Positions 21,651 to 33,709 of a stretch of DNA of 64,000 bases are shown here, one piece after another (within the stretch, counting starts at the first letter, position 1; each line of letters starts with the position of its first letter). The stretch is from contig OZ038402.1 in the NCBI GenBank assembly GCA_964036045.1, positions 10,235,013 through 10,299,012 on the forward strand, in the 5' to 3' direction. A program made the position numbers and the translations under genes. This stretch comes from Eutreptiella sp. 'Long Island Sound 2002' (taxonomy: Eukaryota; Euglenozoa; Euglenophyceae; Eutreptiales; Eutreptiaceae). The notes beneath the pieces are model-generated. The model was not told the DNA's origin and searched no databases. It saw only the letters and a list, made by a program, of their open reading frames with translations.

Positions 21651-24600
21651 TCTGCTATGACAAGCAGACATCCGCACTACTGCGGGCATCCGCACTGCCA
21701 CGGGCATCCCCCTGCCCCTGGGGGGGAATCCAGAATGCAACTTCAGCCCATGGCGTCCTCCCCTGACGGCCTGATCAGTGCCCGGTATGCGGTCATCACG
21801 AAGACCCCAGGCAGGGGTCGGGGGGGGGGGGGGGTAGTGCAGCAATGCCCTGCAGCACAGCAGCAGGCGGACTCGCGGGCTGCTGAGTTATTCAGTGGAA
21901 CTCTACCCTCCCCCCCCCCCGATTGGGAGGCTGTTCCTGGCAGTGTGCATGCACACAGTCCGCACACATGACAGCACAGGGCCTTGTCGGGGGCAGTCCA
22001 AAGACCGGAGGTACCGTTCAGTCAAAGAGGGTGACGGGCTGCGGGCGGCCCCAACCACAAACCGGCCCCCCCGGACGGTGGTGGGGTATCCCCCCCCCCC
22101 CCCCAGCGGCACCCCGTCACCCTCGCCCGGCGGGCAGCGGGTCCCCAACGGCCATTGCCAGTCGGCAGAGGTTGAGGGGCACTTGAACAGGAGTCCAGCC
22201 CCTGCAGTCTTCCCCCTCCGTTAGTGACAGCGCTTGGGGCGCACTACTGGGGGGGGGGGGGGGGGCTCCTCAGGTATGATGCGAAGTAACCCCCACCCCC
22301 AACCAACTGTTGGCCACAGGCCCCTGTGCGCAGGGGGGGGGGGGGCTCTGGGAGGGGCAATTGTCATCCAAAGATACCCAATCCACATGCCCCCGCATCT
22401 TGTGCTACAACCCGAAACCTCCCCCTCACCCTTTGGCAATTGACTGTGGCCGAAGGTCCCCGCGGGGGTTGGGGGGGGCATAAAGGCTGAAAGCAGGTGA
22501 TTGCTTGGTGACCCTGGGGGTGGGTTGGGTTGGTCAGGGCCCTGTCCAGCCCCGGCCGACCCACCCGGCCACCCACATCAGAAAAGTGTTCCTTGGGGGA
22601 AAAATGAAATTTATTAAAGGGGCCGGAAATTTGAGGCCGATTTTGGGACACAACTTTTTTTGGGGGGGGGGGGGTTCTCCTTAAGCAATAGCCTGGCCAA
22701 ATGAGTATGCCGGTTGGTACTTCTATGGGACTTGGGGGTGTGGAGGGGGGGGGGGGGGGTTGCTCCCGGGACCTGTAGAGCCACCCGCGCCCCCGCCCCC
22801 GCCCCCGCGCGGCGCACACCAAAAACTTTCGCCCGGCCGGCCGTCTAAAATGGCCATAACTCGGTCTTCACGCGTCGAAACGCGCGGTACTCTGGACCAT
22901 CGAATCCGGAATTTCGCGCTCCTCGATTTTGTCCGCTGAAAATGCACGTGTCCCCCCGAAAACCGCGGTATATTGCCATTTTCGCGCATGCGCTCTGCAG
23001 ATCAAACAAGGATGGGATGGGAAAGGATGGGAAAGCCTCCGTGTGTGCAAATGTGAGACGGCCCGGCGCCGGTAGGCCTGGCTGCCGCGGTGCTGGACTG
23101 CCGCATCCCCCCTGCCCCCCCCCCCCAGACCCGCCAGGCAGTAGGGGGCCGCGCGCACATTGGCAAGCGCTCCACACTTGCACGTCCCGGTATGCAGATG
23201 CAGCAATTGTGCAGCAGTTCCAATCTCTCTACCGGGAGTAGCTCCTCCACAGGATTGCGGGGGGGGGGGGGGGAGATAAAGGTACTTGTGGGTGTGCGCA
23301 TGGGGCTGAATTTTTGAGGAGGGTATTGTCTGCCGTGGTCGTCCCAAGCCACCGGGGAGACGCGCTCTTGGGGGGAGTGAGCGCCGTCCCTCTGCTCACA
23401 AGTGCTGCTGCTGCCCCTCAGCGTCCCTCCCGCGCCGGCGTCGGAAGTGCGTAACCTTCAGTCGTTCCCGCAACAGCCTGACCAGTGGTGGACATAGCGG
23501 TCCCCGGGGATGCATTAGAAGGGAAGGGACCTCAGAGGCGGCCCCAGAAGCCGTTATACAGGCGGTTGAAGGAGGTTGACAAAGCGGTTGGGGGCGGTTA
23601 CTGTCAGTTACAAATGCCATTGAGGATGGCACTTGCCGTCAGGGGGACAGTGGCTGGGCATAGGCTGGGGTTCTGGAGGGGGGTACCTCCCCCCCTTCCA
23701 ATGCACCCCCCCCCCCCCCGGAGTGACGAGTGACAAGTGACACATGAGGAACCCAGGGCGGGTGAGGGTAGGGAGGGGGGGGTGAGAATGTTGTTCATGG
23801 TTTCGTGCAGATTTGACTTCTCCATAAACATCTGAGCCTATAGGGCATACACAAGTTGTGTGTAAAAAAAGCGTCCCCTCTGTCTTGTATGCAAAGAAAA
23901 TGTCCTTCCAGCGCCTTCGGCGCTGGAATGGTGGCTAATTGTCATGGTGTCCATGTGTCACCTGAGCACAAAGTCCAGCTATCTGGCACTCTCCATGTGT
24001 CACTGAGTGACAGATCGCCAAACCCCCCCTGTGTGACATTCCGTCCGGTTGTTGTTGTTGTACGGGGCCCTGGACAGTCACCCGTTCTTCCCTTCGCATG
24101 TTGCGTCAGGTTGCTTCTTTCTGTCGGTCGCTGCGGCCGGTGCTCCTGCTGGTGTCGTTTCCGCGTTCGCGGAGCCCAGTGGTTTGGCGTGCCGGGGCTG
24201 TGCTGGATGTGGCATGGTGTGCCGTTTGCGCGTCAGTGGCACCCGGTAGTTGGCATATTGGGGTTGTGCTGGTTGTTGCGGGGGTCGTTTGACTCCTGCA
24301 CGAAAACATTTGACCCCTTCTTATGCCCATGCCTGAGCCTGACATGACAGTGTGACTGGGGATGGGGGGACTCGACGCCGCTGGCCCCGGTGTTAAAACT
24401 CCGTCTGTCGCGCCGACCGACAACCGTCCGCCAGCGACTCACGACCACCCACCGGTCCGGCGACCACTCGATGGAGACGTGCACCGCGTGTCCGCACTCC
24501 GACGTCGTCCGGCACCGCCACGTGCTGCGGCCCAGCTCCGGTCGTCCAGCACAAGACATCGGTGGGTCCCTACCCAACACCGGCAGGTGCCCCGTATGTT

Positions 24601-24863
24601 GGGGCCGGGGCCGTAGGTCTTGGGATTGCCTGCCAGTCGCTGACACGCCGGCGCCCGACCGGGCGTGTCTGCGACCAATCAGCCAAGGAGTTGTGCCCCG
24701 TCCTGCTGGTTGTATGAAACAATCATTCGTATCAGTCTTGATACTTCTATCTTAACACCTTTTTTCTTAACATAGTTCACTTAAGACCTTCAATCCCGTC
24801 GGCAATCTATACGGATTTCGAAAATCTATACTTTAAATAAAAATGTTCAAAAACTCATCCCAC
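21651..24863. other. Long stretch without a supported gene, rich in poly-G/C runs
   Basis: I see no ORF with convincing coding character. Poly-G or poly-C runs of 10 or more bases recur, for example near 21,821, 22,091, 22,249, 22,661, 22,746, 23,120 and 23,260. Weakly coding-like reading frames near 23,396-23,632 and 24,370-24,720 have no recognised domain or clear splice borders. If the exons at 21,288 and 26,072 belong to one gene, this is intron. Confidence 0.4.
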
Positions 24864-24935
24864 AGGTAAGCCCCGAGCGGGCTTCGATCCCAGGACTTTG
24901 GCTGTAGAACCACTCAACCACCCATAGTCTCTCGG
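24864..24935 (-). other. tRNA-like segment with A- and B-box similarity
   Basis: On the minus strand an A-box-like TGGTTGAGTGG (24,910-24,920) is followed by a B-box-like GGATCGAAGCC (about 24,881-24,892). The acceptor strands do not pair and the anticodon arm is too short, so it is not a functional tRNA. It may be a tRNA relic or the head of a SINE. Confidence 0.3.
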
Positions 24936-25329
24936 CGATCGACTCTGCCTTCCCTCGGTCTGTGCAAACTTTTGTTTCCACCCGCTGTGGGATACCGTTG
25001 CAGATTTGTGGAACCCCCAGGCCTTCTCTTGGGTGGGATGGTCCTCAAAAAAGGGCCCCCATCCGGAGTTGCTCTCCAGACTTGACACCACAAGAGGCGG
25101 TGATCCCCCCCCCACCACCCTCATGGACAGTCCCCCCAGAACGCCAGACGCCCCCCCCCCCCCCGAACCCTCAGCAGGAACCAGCCCCCCCCAGGGAGCC
25201 CATGCGCGAGGACCCTCACCTGACCTTTCCACTACAACTCCATTGGGACGGGAGGAAAATTTCTTCGGCACCTTTGGCACCGCGGGCTCTAGAAGATTGA
25301 ACCACCAGCCCTCCCCCCCCCCCGGCGGA

Positions 25330-25550
25330 GGGGGGGGGGGGTGGGTTAGCACAAGGCCTCGGTATTCAGTTGTTTGCCTTAGGCGGCGCCTATTGGCCTC
25401 TCGCCCTTGCACATCCCGACCCCCTGTGGGTCCGAAGGTGTTTTGGTTGTGTCAACGGAGCCCCCGGATGACTTGTCCTGTTTGACTACTCCAGGGGGTC
25501 GGCTGTCCCAGAGACGGGCTGTTGCCCGTGGCGTTGACCAGGTGCATCCA
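25330..25550. repeat. Dispersed repeat A, copy 2 (long form)
   Basis: A poly-G start, the GGCGCCTATTGGCC core (25,384-25,397) and a 3' extension through TTTTGGTTGTGTCAACGGAG, which also occurs in the copy at 26,406. It ends with a GAGACGGGCTGTTGCCCGTG block, which recurs alone near 26,760. Confidence 0.7.
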
Positions 25551-25809
25551 GGCGCACACTCCGAGTCCATGCGGGGGTTTGCCCACTCCAGCACCGACTT
25601 GTGCGCGCTGGGGTGTGCATCTGCAGGATCATTTTCCTGACAGGGGCTTCTGACAACCACAAAAGGAGGGGGGGGGGGGCACAATGCGTCAGACTTGCTT
25701 CTCCGCAATCAGCTCCAACCGCGCCTGCCCCGACGGTATTCATTGCTCTTAGTTCAGTGTACCAGAATGCGTTCTCTGTGTCCGCTGTTCGAATGTTCAA
25801 TGGACGGGG

Positions 25810-25885
25810 AGGAGGGGGGAGGTTCGGCACAACGCCTCGGTATCAGATTGTTTGCCTCTGGCGGCGCCTATTGGCCTCTCGCCGG
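25810..25885. repeat. Dispersed repeat A, copy 3 (short form)
   Basis: The core of repeat A is present with a G-rich left part and is followed directly by another poly-G run. The 3' extension is missing. Confidence 0.65.
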
Positions 25886-26071
25886 GGGAGGGCGGGGGGG
25901 GGGGGGGGGGACCTCGTGCAGCACCCGCCTGTCTTTACCGACAAAAAACAGAGAAGGATGATGGAAGTCAATACTGTTTGCATGCCCCATTCCCTTCAGC
26001 CCCCCCTCCCCCTCCCCCGCACGCGCATGCCCCCTTTAGCTCCCCCCCCCATCCGCACGTGCCATGCACAC

Positions 26072-26342
26072 CTCATCAGAGACCCCGGTCGCCGAGCTGA
26101 ACTGCTGCAGGGACCCCCAGAGCTGCCGCATGTGCTCCTGCAGACTCCGTCCGAGCAGCAGGCGGAGGTCGCTGGTGGGCCGCCAGCCCATGACCTCCAG
26201 GAGGGCGGTGAGCAGGCTCACCGGGGCCTCCTCGTCGGTGGGCACGGCCGTGGACGTGCACACCGCCTGCGGGTGGTGCCGCAGCCGCAGACTGTCCTCG
26301 GGGCCGCACACGAGGTGCGCGTCGAAGGCCTGGGCCACGCCC
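26072..26342 (-). CDS. Candidate internal exon, unknown protein (part 1)
   Basis: A 271-nt open stretch lies between a strong acceptor (CCCCACAG, AG at 26,343-26,344) and a strong donor (GAG/GTGTGC, GT at 26,070-26,071). It encodes about 90 residues of mixed helical character with Leu-rich stretches (an E-V-M-G-W and a G-R-S-L-Q-E-H motif). Composition differs sharply from the flanking poly-Pro/Gly noise. Copies of repeat A lie on both sides in the presumed introns. No family is recognised. The exon ends in phase 0, compatible with the exon at 21,288-21,470. Confidence 0.45.
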
Positions 26343-26405
26343 TGTGGGGCAAGGGGGTGGGGAGGGCCCTACCAAGTGTGAAGGGACTGGGTCGGATGTG
26401 AAGGC

Positions 26406-26614
26406 GGGGGGGGGGGGGGGAGGTTGGCACAAGGCCTCGGGATTCGGTTGTTTGCCTTTGGCGGCGCCTATTGGCCTCTCGCCCTTGCACATCCCGACCC
26501 TCTGTGGGCCCAAACGTGTTTTGGTTGTGTCAACGGAGCCCCCGGATGACTTGTCCTGTTTGACTACTCCGGAGGTCGGCTGTCCCGGGCCGTCCCGCCC
26601 GTTGACCATGTGGG
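26406..26614. repeat. Dispersed repeat A, copy 4 (long form)
   Basis: This is the best match to copy 2: poly-G, the GGCGCCTATTGGCC core and the same extension. A detached piece of its 3' end recurs at 26,745-26,800. Confidence 0.7.
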
Positions 26615-26800
26615 GCCTCAAAAGGTCAGGTGTGGACCCGCCACTTAGCTCCAGCCGTGCCTGCCTTCACGGCCTTCGCCTTCTCAGTTCAATGCGTGTT
26701 CGACTGGCCATTTGATTGTCCACTGGCTCTCAGTTCACATACCTGTCCCTCCCTGTCCCGGAGACGGGCTGTTGCCCGTGCCGTTGACCAGGTGGGGAGG

Positions 26801-27291
26801 GGGGGGGAGGGGGCTGCCATAAAGGCTGAGTAGGTGTGCCAGCCGGTGCTTCCAGGTGTGCACAGTGGCTTGAGCTTTTGGAAGGAGGCATCAGGGAACC
26901 AAGTTGCAGGTACACGACCGCCCCCACAGTCATTGGCAAAGCTGCAGCTGGGGCAGTGGTTGGGGAGGTGGACACCCCCCTGTTCAGGGGGTGGCGGTGG
27001 CGGAGGAGGCGTATCATTGCATGTGGAGGTCGGAGCTCCAGCCTTCTTTGGGTGCAGGAGTCATGCACCTGGGTACAGTGCAGGCTGGTTGAGCCGCAGT
27101 GGCGGCTTGTGTGACGTTTTCGTGGTGCAGCATCTTCTGGTTTGGGGGAATTTCGGTAGTGCAATCACCTAGTCAATCTCCGAGTACTCAGTCCTCTGTA
27201 GCAGGGGGGTCCTTAAGAGGGGAAAAAATAAAGTGTTCCTGAACGGCAGTTTTGCAAAAAGACCGCGTGTAGCTCATATGTCCAACCATGG
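26801..27291. other. Non-coding stretch
   Basis: No supported gene. Short frames here are Pro- or Gly-rich by composition. Confidence 0.35.
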
Positions 27292-27505
27292 TTGGTGGCG
27301 ATTGGCGGTTGGCGGTTGGTGGCGGTTGGCGGTTGGCGGCTGGCAGTTGGTGGCGGTTGGTGGCGGTTGGTGCTTGGTGATTGGTGGTTGGTGGTTGGTG
27401 GCGGTTGGTGGTTGGTCGCCGCTGGCGGTTGGCGGTTTGAACGTTGGTGGCGGTTGGTGGCGGTTGGTGGCGGTTGGTGGTTGGCGGTTGGTGGTCCCTT
27501 GGGGC
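27292..27505. repeat. GGTTGGCGGTTGGTGGC-type minisatellite
   Basis: Irregular tandem repetition of GGTTGGTGGC, GGTTGGCGGTT and close variants over about 210 bp. The Trp/Gly/Val-rich translations reflect the repeat. Confidence 0.85.
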
Positions 27506-30500
27506 GGTCCCTAAGGGCGTTCCTTCACAGAAAACACAACTAGTTCCCTAAGGGGGCCCCTGCTCTGTAGCACTTGCATCAGATACCGATCTTTCAGAGC
27601 CTCCTACGCCAGATATCTTTTCCTACCCACCCTCTTGGGCGCCTACACCGATGAATGGCACTCCACACTGGAGTGCTGTGCTGCGCTTGCCACGACATGT
27701 GCAGGGACTGGGCGGAAGAGGGCCCAACTGCCATCAGGCAACCAGCGGTTGTGCGGGCATTGCTTGCGGTGCTGCAGACAGGGCCACCAGCATGTCAGCA
27801 CCCTGTTGAGTTAGAAGTGTCCCGGCAGTTCCCGTTGCTGCATATACGGGCCAAGCTTGCTTGGCCAGCCTAAGCCGCCCACAGAGCTTTCTTCCAGGTT
27901 GAACTAGAAAGACATTGATGGGCAGGGGGACTAGTAGGTCAATACGCAGGGGGGGGGGGGGTTATTGCAAGAGGCATGGATCACTTGCTTGGAACGCCTC
28001 AGAGATTGCAGTGGTGCGATGGCATGTGTCACAACATTTCCAGGAAGTTTGCGCTGGGTGTTGCCTGTGGAGCGTGGTCCCTGTACCACAAGGTGGGCAG
28101 TCCCTGGCATTTCTACACTTGAGCTGAGGGACTGCAAACCTTGGGCCAGGGATGGGGGGCGGGGGTACTACCCTCTCCTCCCTTGAAATCTCCCGTAGCG
28201 TGCGACCGTCTCCCCCCTGGGGGGGGGGGGGGAGACGGTCGCCAAATGACGGTCTCCCCCCCCGGGGGGGGATTGCAAGGGTATTTCAAGGACCCTCCAC
28301 TGATGCAAGCAAACAGAACACAGGTGAAGCGACTTGGGTGATGCAACCACCACAGCCTCGAGCCTTGGGAGTTGAGTACTCTCATGATCCACTTGAGTGA
28401 CCACACCAGGGCGTATGTACCGCATGCGGCAAAATTGTGGCCCATTTGGTGAATGCCCCACAACAGTGGCCAACACATGTGCACCAAGTGTGCGTGAGTG
28501 GTACCATACACGGTCAAAGGGAGAAAAGATCTTGGGTCTGAAAACGGGACACAACACCCTGTACACCGCCTTCGGAGAGAGAATATCACAGAATACACAC
28601 AGCACTGATTTGAAGTAATGGGAAAGCAATGTGAGAGAGTGTGTGTGACAGATGGGGAACACAAACCACCGAAATAGATATTGCCCAGCAAAACAGTGAA
28701 GTGACGGTCTCCCCCCTTAGGGGGGGAGATTGCAAGGGGGGGGGATTTCAAAGGGAAGCAGTTTGCAGCGATGCAAACCTGGATCGACGTGCGCCCTTTG
28801 GCTGCACGCAGTCTGGCGACGCCCCCTTGCGCTGTACTTGTGAGGATGGGCAGCGTCCTTCCCTTGCGATGCATTGTTGGTCAGTGCCCGCGTCACACAC
28901 CCAACAATGACCAGCAAGCATAAAAAAGGCTGTGGAAGGCCCAACAGGGACGGACAGGTGAGGGTGGGGCGCAACACAGAGTCCTGCAGTCGGAGGCGTC
29001 TCAACTTACCCTCCTAGTTAGAGATGTATTAGAAGGGAGAGAGGGGGGTTTGGCTGGGACCCCTCGTGGGAGGGTCCCCCTATGGTCCCTGCCGAAGTTT
29101 TGAGCTTGAATCCTCTTGGCGCCAATGGCGCTGAAGCAAAATTTTGGCTGTCAGCCCCAAACATTGGAAGAGGAGGAGGGAGGGGGGGTCTAGGGGGTGG
29201 GGGGGGGGGGGTTAACCCCCCTCCTCCTACGGTGTACAGCCATTCTAACACTTGCCTGCCCCTCGTACCCCCGCTTCGCCATCTCTCCACACTCCATCCC
29301 CGGCACAACACTGCACAAAAACCATTGTCATGAGCCATGTTCATATGTTCAGCCATGCAGCATGCATTGTCGCACCCCTGTCCTTGCCATCCCTTCCCCC
29401 CTTTGGTGCCCCTCCCTTGGCACGCCCCTATTGGGAAGCCCAATTATTGGGGTGGCTGCACCCTGACAACCTGACCCTGGGTCAGCACTTGAAGCTCGTG
29501 CATACAGCCCAACTGTTGCGGCAACTTGGGGGCGGCCCGACAGGAGCAGAAACAGCACAGCAAGGCATGGGAAATGGTGGCATCTAACAGTGGAAAACAA
29601 TCCAAGCACTCCCGGGATCACTACCTCGAAAGGGTGTGCATGGCTCCCCTTCTACCCCCCGTGTCCAGCGAACGATAAAGTCCCCAAATAATACGGTTGG
29701 AACACCAAGTGTTCATTGGACAAGCTGTTCGGTGCGTGCACGACGTTACGAAACACCTCCCGGCCAAGTGCAAGTACAGAATCAGTCATGATGGTGAATA
29801 GTGGTCCTATAGTTGAGGATTGCCAATACCTTGCATCCTGTTGCACAAGTTTTACAAGCATGATCGCAGGACACATCACAATTTTTCCCCAATTGGTTAG
29901 CCCAAATCATGGTACTCTAAAACTCGGTACCTAATCAATTTGGGTACCAAATTAATACGGTCCAAACACCAAGTGTTTGTTGGACGTTGGACACTTTCCA
30001 CGGACAGCACCAGTGACAGAGATGAGTCGAAAGCTGTCCTTACACCGCCCCAAGCAGGCTGGGAGAGAGACACAGGGTGGGTGGGCGGGCAGGAGTCCCC
30101 CCCCACTCACACAGAAATAATAAAAGGCTGGGGAGGGAACAGGAAGGGGGGGGGGGGTCAGGAGCAGAGATGGGGAGGGGTTGAGCTGGGGCCCCGGTGG
30201 CAGAACTTCCGTTACCTCTGCTACGCTACACTAACTGCAGTTCTGCGTGCCCCAGCCCTGCCCCCTGAGCACACAAAAGACATGAATGTCACTTTCATGG
30301 ACAGCACATTTTCTGCGCGCGACTGCGCGCCTCTTCCCCGTCGTCCCCCCTTCTGTCCCCCCCATACCCCCGGCCGACTTACGGAAACGCCAAGGGGGGC
30401 GGATCATTTCCGCCAGTCCTTTATACTGCTCATCAGCTGCCCTTACCCACATCTAGCGACGTCGTTTGGCCTCGTGGACCGCCTGTCGCCTTGCCTGGAA

Positions 30501-30640
30501 GCATGGTTCCCTGCTCAGGGGGTCCGCTGGGTTGAGGGCGGATGTTACCCTGAAGGAACTGATGGCTGTACCCGTCCAGCACCGTAGCCAGAACAGGCGT
30601 CGCAATATCCGCTGTTGCGCAACGGACCTAACTGAGGCTC
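27506..30640. other. Stretch without a supported gene
   Basis: It contains two direct repeats with GTGACGGTCTCCCCCC and a following GATTGCAAGG (near 28,245 and 28,700), poly-G runs near 27,950 and 29,200, and a pair of AATACGG...ACACCAAGTGT segments (29,688 and 29,955). Frames at 27,655-27,873 (plus) and 29,652-29,879 (minus) have somewhat coding-like composition, but no family or splice signals that I can support. Confidence 0.35.
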
Positions 30641-31518
30641 TCAGCTGTAGCCATACTCCCTGTGCATGATGTCGCCCAAAATGATCGTCCAGTCAGACCA
30701 TGAATCGCACTCTTTGAGTCTTCCCGCATTCTCTTGAAAGAGCCGCATCAAGATGTCATCTACCGAGGCGCCAGGGTACCGCTGACACGCATCTGCCACG
30801 ATGATGGCCCAACTCACACCTCCAAAATACCCAAAGCTCTTCCCATAGATGCATCGGCGCTCTGCCCATAGCCATAGCGCTTTCAATACGATGCGAAAAG
30901 TACTTGGGTCCGGAATGTCCTTTAATAGGCTTCGGGATAGTCGGACGGCGTTCAAAGCCGGCGGGGGATCACTCCTGCTATTGTCCGGTGGGTGCACCTG
31001 CCCCATGACGGCGTCATCCAAGGGATCAAATGTGGGGTCCCGCAAATCAACCTTCAAACTGCAAAACCCCAAATCCACATCGAGTGATTCCGACCCGAAA
31101 GCCCATATCTCCTCCAAAATTTTGCCTGATTCCCCTCCGATTCTCCGAATCCACAGTAACGCAAGCGTCCGGATTTGTAACCGGAAGGGGGTCATCAAGA
31201 ACTTGATTACGGGCGCATGTGTATCCTCCACAGGGATCACCGAGCTGATCGTGGGATGTTGCCTCAAAGAAAGAGCAAATTCACGCATGAAGTCGTTCGT
31301 TGTGACATAGTGCGGTGCAAGTAAAATGGCGTCCAAATCACTTCCTCTAGTGCAAATCCCTAAAAAGATGGATCCACAAGCCAACACGCGGCCACCGAGG
31401 TCTTCTTGGCTTTGAGCCCGCGCTTTCATCGCAAGCCAACCCCTTGTGCACGCCTCCAGCACTTGGGTTGCGCATAGCCGGATTGACACATGAAATTCAC
31501 TAGCACCGTCGCCTTGGC
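30641..31518 (-). CDS. Poly(A) polymerase-like nucleotidyltransferase, partial
   Basis: Eukaryotic poly(A) polymerases add adenosines to mRNA 3' ends in the nucleus. The translation shows the family's catalytic block: C-G-S-I-F-L-G followed by G-S-D-L-D-A-I (the two metal-binding Asp), about 60 residues on a P-V-I-K strand, a likely third Asp in D-V-D-L-G-F, then L-K-A-L-W-L-W-A and F-G-Y-F-G-G-V-S-W-A of the central domain. The N-terminal segment and the RNA-binding C-terminal domain are missing. The frame ends at TGA 30,641-30,643. Its upstream edge coincides with the start of the tandem repeat array; a TTTAG acceptor-like sequence is there. It could be one exon of a gene or a truncated remnant. 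An extra loop of about 35 residues follows the third Asp. Confidence 0.75.
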
Positions 31519-31519
31519 T

Positions 31520-32232
31520 AAAAATGCCCCAAAATGGGCTCAAAATGGGCTCATTTCACCCGTTGGTGCACCCGAAATGGTCTAGGATGAGTTTTGGAAA
31601 AATGCGTTTTTGACCCAAACCCCTACTGGACCCTGTTGACCCATTTGGGCACCCACCTGTTTGGGCTTGAGCTTGCAGCTTGCCGCAGCCTAGTGGGCCT
31701 AGGTATTGGGGTCTAGGCGTCCGTTTGGGCAATTCTGAGGGGTGGAAACCACAAAAAGTGGGGGATTGCGGGTGGATTAGGTGCCCTCTCAATCGCGTTT
31801 TGAACCATGTAGCCAAAGATATGGCCTATTCTTGGTTTGTGGCTGTTGCTAGCCAGTCTACACAAAATTTTGGGCCTCCGGGCGCCTTTTCGGGCCCTTT
31901 CCGGGACATATGGTGGCGTTAGAGGGCCACAAAGGGCTTGTTGACACGGGAAAGTCAAGCCGCACGTGGAGTGTACCCACCGTTTCCCTTCGTTTGGCCG
32001 TTTTGAATGGGTTCTAGGGCTGTTTTGGCCCGAAAATGGTTGTTTTTGGCCCTAAATTGCAGTTTTTGAAACTGAGGTCCACCACTTGCGACAACTCTTC
32101 CCGGCCGCCACCGTTGAGTTTCTTGCTCAAACTTTGTGTGGTTGTCCCTCACACCCATAGGTATCATCCACCAAAATTTCAGCCGAATCCGAAGCACCAC
32201 GACGGAGTTCTGATTTTTCCACATTTTGCGCG

Positions 32233-32286
<54 letters not shown>

Positions 32287-32562
32287 TTGCTTGCTTGCTT
32301 GCTGCTTGCTGCTAAACCTGGTAGGTCCACCCTAGATCCTAAAAAGGGTTATAAAACCAAGACTGGTTTCACCAACTCGGTGACCCTAATCAAGACTGAT
32401 TATTGGGACCGAGCTGGTGGGGGAGGGAACATCAGCTATGACTGGTGAGGGACATCAAGAATGATTCACACATTGATGGCTCTTGACAAAGTGAAATCAG
32501 CTTGCAAGTGAATCCCATCACCACGAGGCCCACTTTCAAGGCTTTTTGGACTTCTGAGGGGC
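31520..32562. repeat. Tandem repeat R, unit 1
   Basis: This unit of about 1.04 kb starts with a GGGCTCAAAATGGGCTCA block. It contains conserved segments in fixed order: CTTGCAGCTTGCCGCAGCC, GGGGTGGAAACCACAAAAAG, a GGTATCATCCACCAAAATTTC block, a TTGC array (32,234-32,305), GGGTTATAAAACC, a single CCCTAA, and a 3' segment ending near 32,560. Predicted proteins (for example Lys-Gln-Ala-Ser repeats) reflect the TTGC array. Confidence 0.85.
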
Positions 32563-33709
32563 CAAAATGCCCCAAAATGGGCTCAAAATGGGCTCATTTC
32601 ACCCGTTTGTGCACCCCAAATGGTCTAGAATGAGGTTTGGAAAAATGCGTTTTTGACCCATTTTTGACCCATTTTTGGTCCCAATTTTCAAGTCATTTTG
32701 GGATTTTCGGAGGACCAAAATGGGCCACCACAAGCTCAAAACCGTCCAAAAACACTTGTTTTAGCGTCGCACATGGCCTAGGATCATTTTTGAGAAAAGT
32801 CATCTTTTTGCCCCAACTGGACCCTGTTGACCCATTTGGGCACCCACCTGTTTGGGCTTGAGCTTGCAGCTTGCCGCAGCCTAGTGGGCCTAGGTATTGA
32901 GGTCTAGGCGTCCGTTTGGGCAATTCTGAGGGGTGGAAACCACAAAAAGTGGGGGGTTGTGGGTGGAGTAGGTGCCCTCGGAATCGCATTTCGAGCCATG
33001 TAGCCAAAGATATGGCCTATTCTTGGTTTGTGGCTATCGGCATTTGGAGCTTCTGGGGGCCTTTTTGGGCCGTTTCCGGGACATATCATGGAGTCAGAGG
33101 GCTGCAAAGAGCTTGTTGACACGGGGAAGTCAAGCCGCACGTGGAGTGTACCCACCGTTTCCCTTCGTTTGGCCGTTTTGAATGTGTTCTAGGGCTTTTT
33201 TGGCCCAAAAATGGCCGTTTTTGGCCCCAAGCTGCAGATGTTGAAACTGAGGTGCGCCACTTGCGAATCCTGTTCCCGGCTGCCACCGTTGAGTTTCTTG
33301 CTCAAACTTTGTGTGATTGTACTTCACAACCATAGGTATCATCCACCAAAATTTCAGCCAAATCTGAAGCACCACGACGGAGTTCTGATTTTTCCACATT
33401 TCGCGCGTGCTACTGCTTGCTTGCTGCTTGCTGCTTGCTTGCTTGCTGCTTGCTGCTAAACCCGGTAGGTCCACCCTAGACACTAAAAAGGGTTATAAAA
33501 CCAAGACTGGTTCCACCAGCTCGGTGACCCTAACCCTAATTAAGATTGAATATTGGGACGGAGCTGGTGGGGGAGGGAACATCAGCTATGACTGGTGAGG
33601 GACATCAAGAATGATTCACACATTGATGGCTCTTGACAAAGTGAAATCAACTTGCAAGTGAATCCCATCACCACGAGGCCCACTTTCAAGGCTTTTTGGA
33701 CTTCTCATG
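32563..33709. repeat. Tandem repeat R, unit 2
   Basis: Same order as unit 1, with about 160 bp of extra sequence near 32,650-32,810 and differences in the TTGC array (33,414-33,460, mixed with CTGC). The telomere-like motif is longer here, CCCTAACCCTAA at 33,528. Confidence 0.85.

Noticed and set aside
21078-21845. Minus-strand 255-residue ORF as one protein
   Set aside because: It includes the MITE end, poly-Pro from poly-G runs and repeat A; only the central 61 codons look coding.
24864-24935. Functional tRNA gene
   Set aside because: Acceptor strands do not pair and the anticodon arm is too short.
27292-27505. Trp/Gly/Val-rich proteins
   Set aside because: Translations of the GGTTGGTGGC minisatellite in different frames.
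32127-32330. Lys-Gln-Ala-Ser repeat protein
   Set aside because: Translation of the TTGC array in repeat R.
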